DNA of 64,000 nucleotides from Microbacterium sp. RU33B. GTDB taxonomy: Bacteria; Actinomycetota; Actinomycetes; Actinomycetales; Microbacteriaceae. The position numbers and the translations under genes are program-made. This document shows, piece by piece, positions 62,273-64,000 of the stretch. Every line of letters begins with the position of its first letter. Within the stretch, counting starts at the first letter, position 1. The stretch covers positions 186,001 to 250,000 of the forward strand of contig NZ_FTPO01000003.1 in assembly GCF_900155915.1 (NCBI RefSeq), given 5' to 3'. Below the pieces are notes generated by a model, which worked only from the letters and a program-made list of their open reading frames with translations, was not told where the DNA came from and made no database searches.

Positions 62273-64000
62273 GAGGTCACCAGCTGGTTCGCGCTGCGCA
62301 GCACCCGCGGATCGGCGAGCGACGACGCATCCAGTTCGCCGTCGTGGTGCACGAGGACGCGCACCGACTCGCCGGGGAGCAGAGTCAGGAGTCCGTCCTC
62401 GGCGTGCGCCGTGGGGTGCACCTTGTCCACGAGCAGGGCGACGTCGCGGGTCAGCACGCGGGCCGAGATCGTGACCTCCGTGCCGCCGGGCACGGCCGTC
62501 GTGGTCAGCGCGAGGTCGTGCGCGGGCAGAGCGGAGTCGCGCGGCTCGGCGAAGAACCAGAACCCGCGGACTCCGGATGCCTCGGCCACGAGCAGCTCGC
62601 CCGCCGCATCGCCCGCGGCGGCGACGCCCGCCTCGATCGGCACGACGAGCGTGCTGCGCGGCGCCACCGAGACCTCGACGACGATGCCCGCGAGGGCCCG
62701 CCCGTCGAACGACAGGCGCCGGATCTCGAGCCGGCCGCTCCACGTGTCGCCGGTGTCGTTGCCCAGGACGACGGCCAGGCCGCCGTCGCGGGGCTGGACC
62801 GTGATCACCCGGGGCGCGAACGCGTTGCGCAGTGCGTGGTACAGCGGCTTCGCCCGCTCGGCGCCGTCGATCGCCGCCCACGAGGTCACGGGCCAGCAGT
62901 CGTTGAGCTGCCACACGATGGCGCCCATCGTGTGCGGCGCCCATGAGCGGAAGTGGTCGAGAGCGGCTCCGACCGCGTTCGCCTGGTTCAGCTGCATCGC
63001 CCAGTGCCAGGTCTCCATGTCGTCGGGCAGGCGGAAGTGCGGCAGCAGGCCGTTGGTGAGCTTGACGTTCCCCTCCATCGCCTTCTGGTGCACGATCATG
63101 CCCGGCGATTCGGGCGTCAGCGGGTCGTCGTCGAGCGACTCCGTCAGCGTCGTCCACGTCGGGGGGCCCTGCCAGCCGAACTCTGCGACGAAGCGCGGCG
63201 TGTGCTCGCGGTAGGTCGTCCAGTCGCGGTCGTTCCACTGGCGCCAGAGGTGCACGGTGCCCGAGCCCGGATCGAGGGGGTGCGGCCCTGTCTGGGTGCC
63301 GCTCGGCGCGTCGGCCGACAGAGTGGGGTCCCAGCCCATGCCGGCACTGAACGGGCTGCCGGGGATGTACGGCACGTGCGGTGCGAGCTCGGAGATCAGG
63401 GCGGGGAACAGTTCGTAGTAGTAGTGCGCGCCCCACGTCCTGCCGTCGAGTCGGCGCTGCCAGCCCCAATCGGCGAACCCCTCGAGCGTCTCGTTGTTGC
63501 CGGTCATCAGCACGAGCGAGGGGTGGGAGGCCAGGCGCACGATGTTCTCGCGCGCCTCGGCCTCGACCTCCGAGCGCAGCGGCTCCTCCTCGGGGTAGGC
63601 CGCGCACGCGAAGAGGAAGTCCTGCCAGGTCAGCAGGCCCAGCTCGTCGGCCAGGTCGTAGAAGTCGTCGGATTCGTAGAGCCCTCCGCCCCACACCCGG
63701 ATGAGGTTCAGGTTCGCGTCCAGGGCCTGGCGGAAGCGGCGCTCCACGCGGGCGCGGTCGACGCGCACGGGCAGGGCGTCGTCGGGGATCCAGTTGACGC
63801 CCTTCACGAAGACGGGCTGGTCGTTGACGACGAGCGTGAACGCGTTGCCGGCGGCATCCGGGCTCTGATCCCACTCGACGGTGCGGAACCCGACCGCGCG
63901 GTGCGTCGCGTCGATCACGTCGTCCGCATGGAGGCGCACGTCGACGACGTAGCGCACCGGCTCGCCGTAGCCGACGGGCCACCAGCGCTCGACTACTGCG
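62269..64000 (-). CDS. GH2 beta-mannosidase, C-terminal part
   Basis: The gene enters from beyond the right end; 577 codons including the stop are visible and the N-terminus is missing. The visible part begins inside the second domain with the mannosidase signature E-R-W-W-P-V-G-Y-G-E. The acid/base Glu is at 63490-63492 (G-N-N-E-T) and the nucleophile Glu at 63181-63183 (V-A-E-F-G). This pattern is that of GH2 exo-beta-mannosidases, which release mannose from the non-reducing ends of beta-mannosides. It heads the coupled operon in this window; further upstream genes, such as a transporter or regulator, may lie to the right. Confidence 0.92.
   Translation of the reverse strand, partial: AVVERWWPVGYGEPVRYVVDVRLHADDVIDATHRAVGFRTVEWDQSPDAAGNAFTLVVNDQPVFVKGVNWIPDDALPVRVDRARVERRFRQALDANLNLIRVWGGGLYESDDFYDLADELGLLTWQDFLFACAAYPEEEPLRSEVEAEARENIVRLASHPSLVLMTGNNETLEGFADWGWQRRLDGRTWGAHYYYELFPALISELAPHVPYIPGSPFSAGMGWDPTLSADAPSGTQTGPHPLDPGSGTVHLWRQWNDRDWTTYREHTPRFVAEFGWQGPPTWTTLTESLDDDPLTPESPGMIVHQKAMEGNVKLTNGLLPHFRLPDDMETWHWAMQLNQANAVGAALDHFRSWAPHTMGAIVWQLNDCWPVTSWAAIDGAERAKPLYHALRNAFAPRVITVQPRDGGLAVVLGNDTGDTWSGRLEIRRLSFDGRALAGIVVEVSVAPRSTLVVPIEAGVAAAGDAAGELLVAEASGVRGFWFFAEPRDSALPAHDLALTTTAVPGGTEVTISARVLTRDVALLVDKVHPTAHAEDGLLTLLPGESVRVLVHHDGELDASSLADPRVLRSANQLVTS

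Overview
The window is about 70 percent GC, gene-dense and plasmid/phage-free in appearance. Single-copy housekeeping genes (pcrA, sucCD, purN, purH), the DUF6350-purN-purH order, many GTG starts, GTGA/ATGA start-stop overlaps and short TANNNT promoters directly in front of start codons point to a chromosome segment of a high-GC actinobacterium, most likely Microbacteriaceae and plausibly Microbacterium. The genus is inference from style; no 16S gene is present.

Layout. 1-5828: an alpha/beta hydrolase fragment, an alditol-oxidase-like flavoenzyme followed by a stand-alone baseplate-type OB-fold protein, three small genes ending in a BLUF blue-light receptor, a 2H phosphodiesterase and a Ktr/Trk potassium uptake pair. 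5863-9308: an odd CAU tRNA and a large secreted subtilase. 9539-12941: a lipoprotein and a WYL regulator divergent from a DrrAB-type ABC transporter. 13017-16682: a two-gene signalling operon, a Cache-HAMP receptor with a degenerate class III cyclase domain followed by an MscS-type channel fused to a degenerate cyclic-nucleotide-binding domain. 16722-20374: a membrane-anchored glycosidase-like protein with seven C-terminal helices and a lipoprotein. 20382-24759: YccF and a LiaFSR/PspC-like envelope stress module. 24810-33327: PcrA helicase, an SseB protein, a PrimC/LigD-type primase-polymerase, ThrE, an AI-2E family transporter and a LigC-type DNA ligase. 33408-36515: VOC protein, membrane protein, acyl-CoA dehydrogenase and a TetR regulator. 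36699-38776: sucCD. 38868-50844: membrane lipase-like protein, deazaflavin-dependent reductase, lipoprotein polysaccharide deacetylase, NCS2 purine permease, DUF6350, purN, purH and an AlkA-type glycosylase. 50913-54768: a short leader-like ORF and a heterodimeric ABC exporter. 54790-55938: a DUF559 nuclease-fold gene between inverted repeat modules. 56082-64000: a minus-strand glycoside operon (GH2 beta-mannosidase, GH113-like enzyme, BadF/GlcNAc-type kinase, GH42 beta-galactosidase, ABC exporter), all joined by 4-base start-stop overlaps, with a GNAT gene downstream.

Most interesting: the receptor/channel pair at 13072-16682, where enzyme and sensor domains have both lost canonical nucleotide residues; the structurally aberrant tRNA-Met(CAU); the inverted-repeat-flanked nuclease cassette; and a window-wide excess of the heptamer GGATGCC/GGCATCC. 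No CRISPR array, insertion sequence, prophage, rRNA or replication origin was found. No gene-free stretch exceeds 300 bases.
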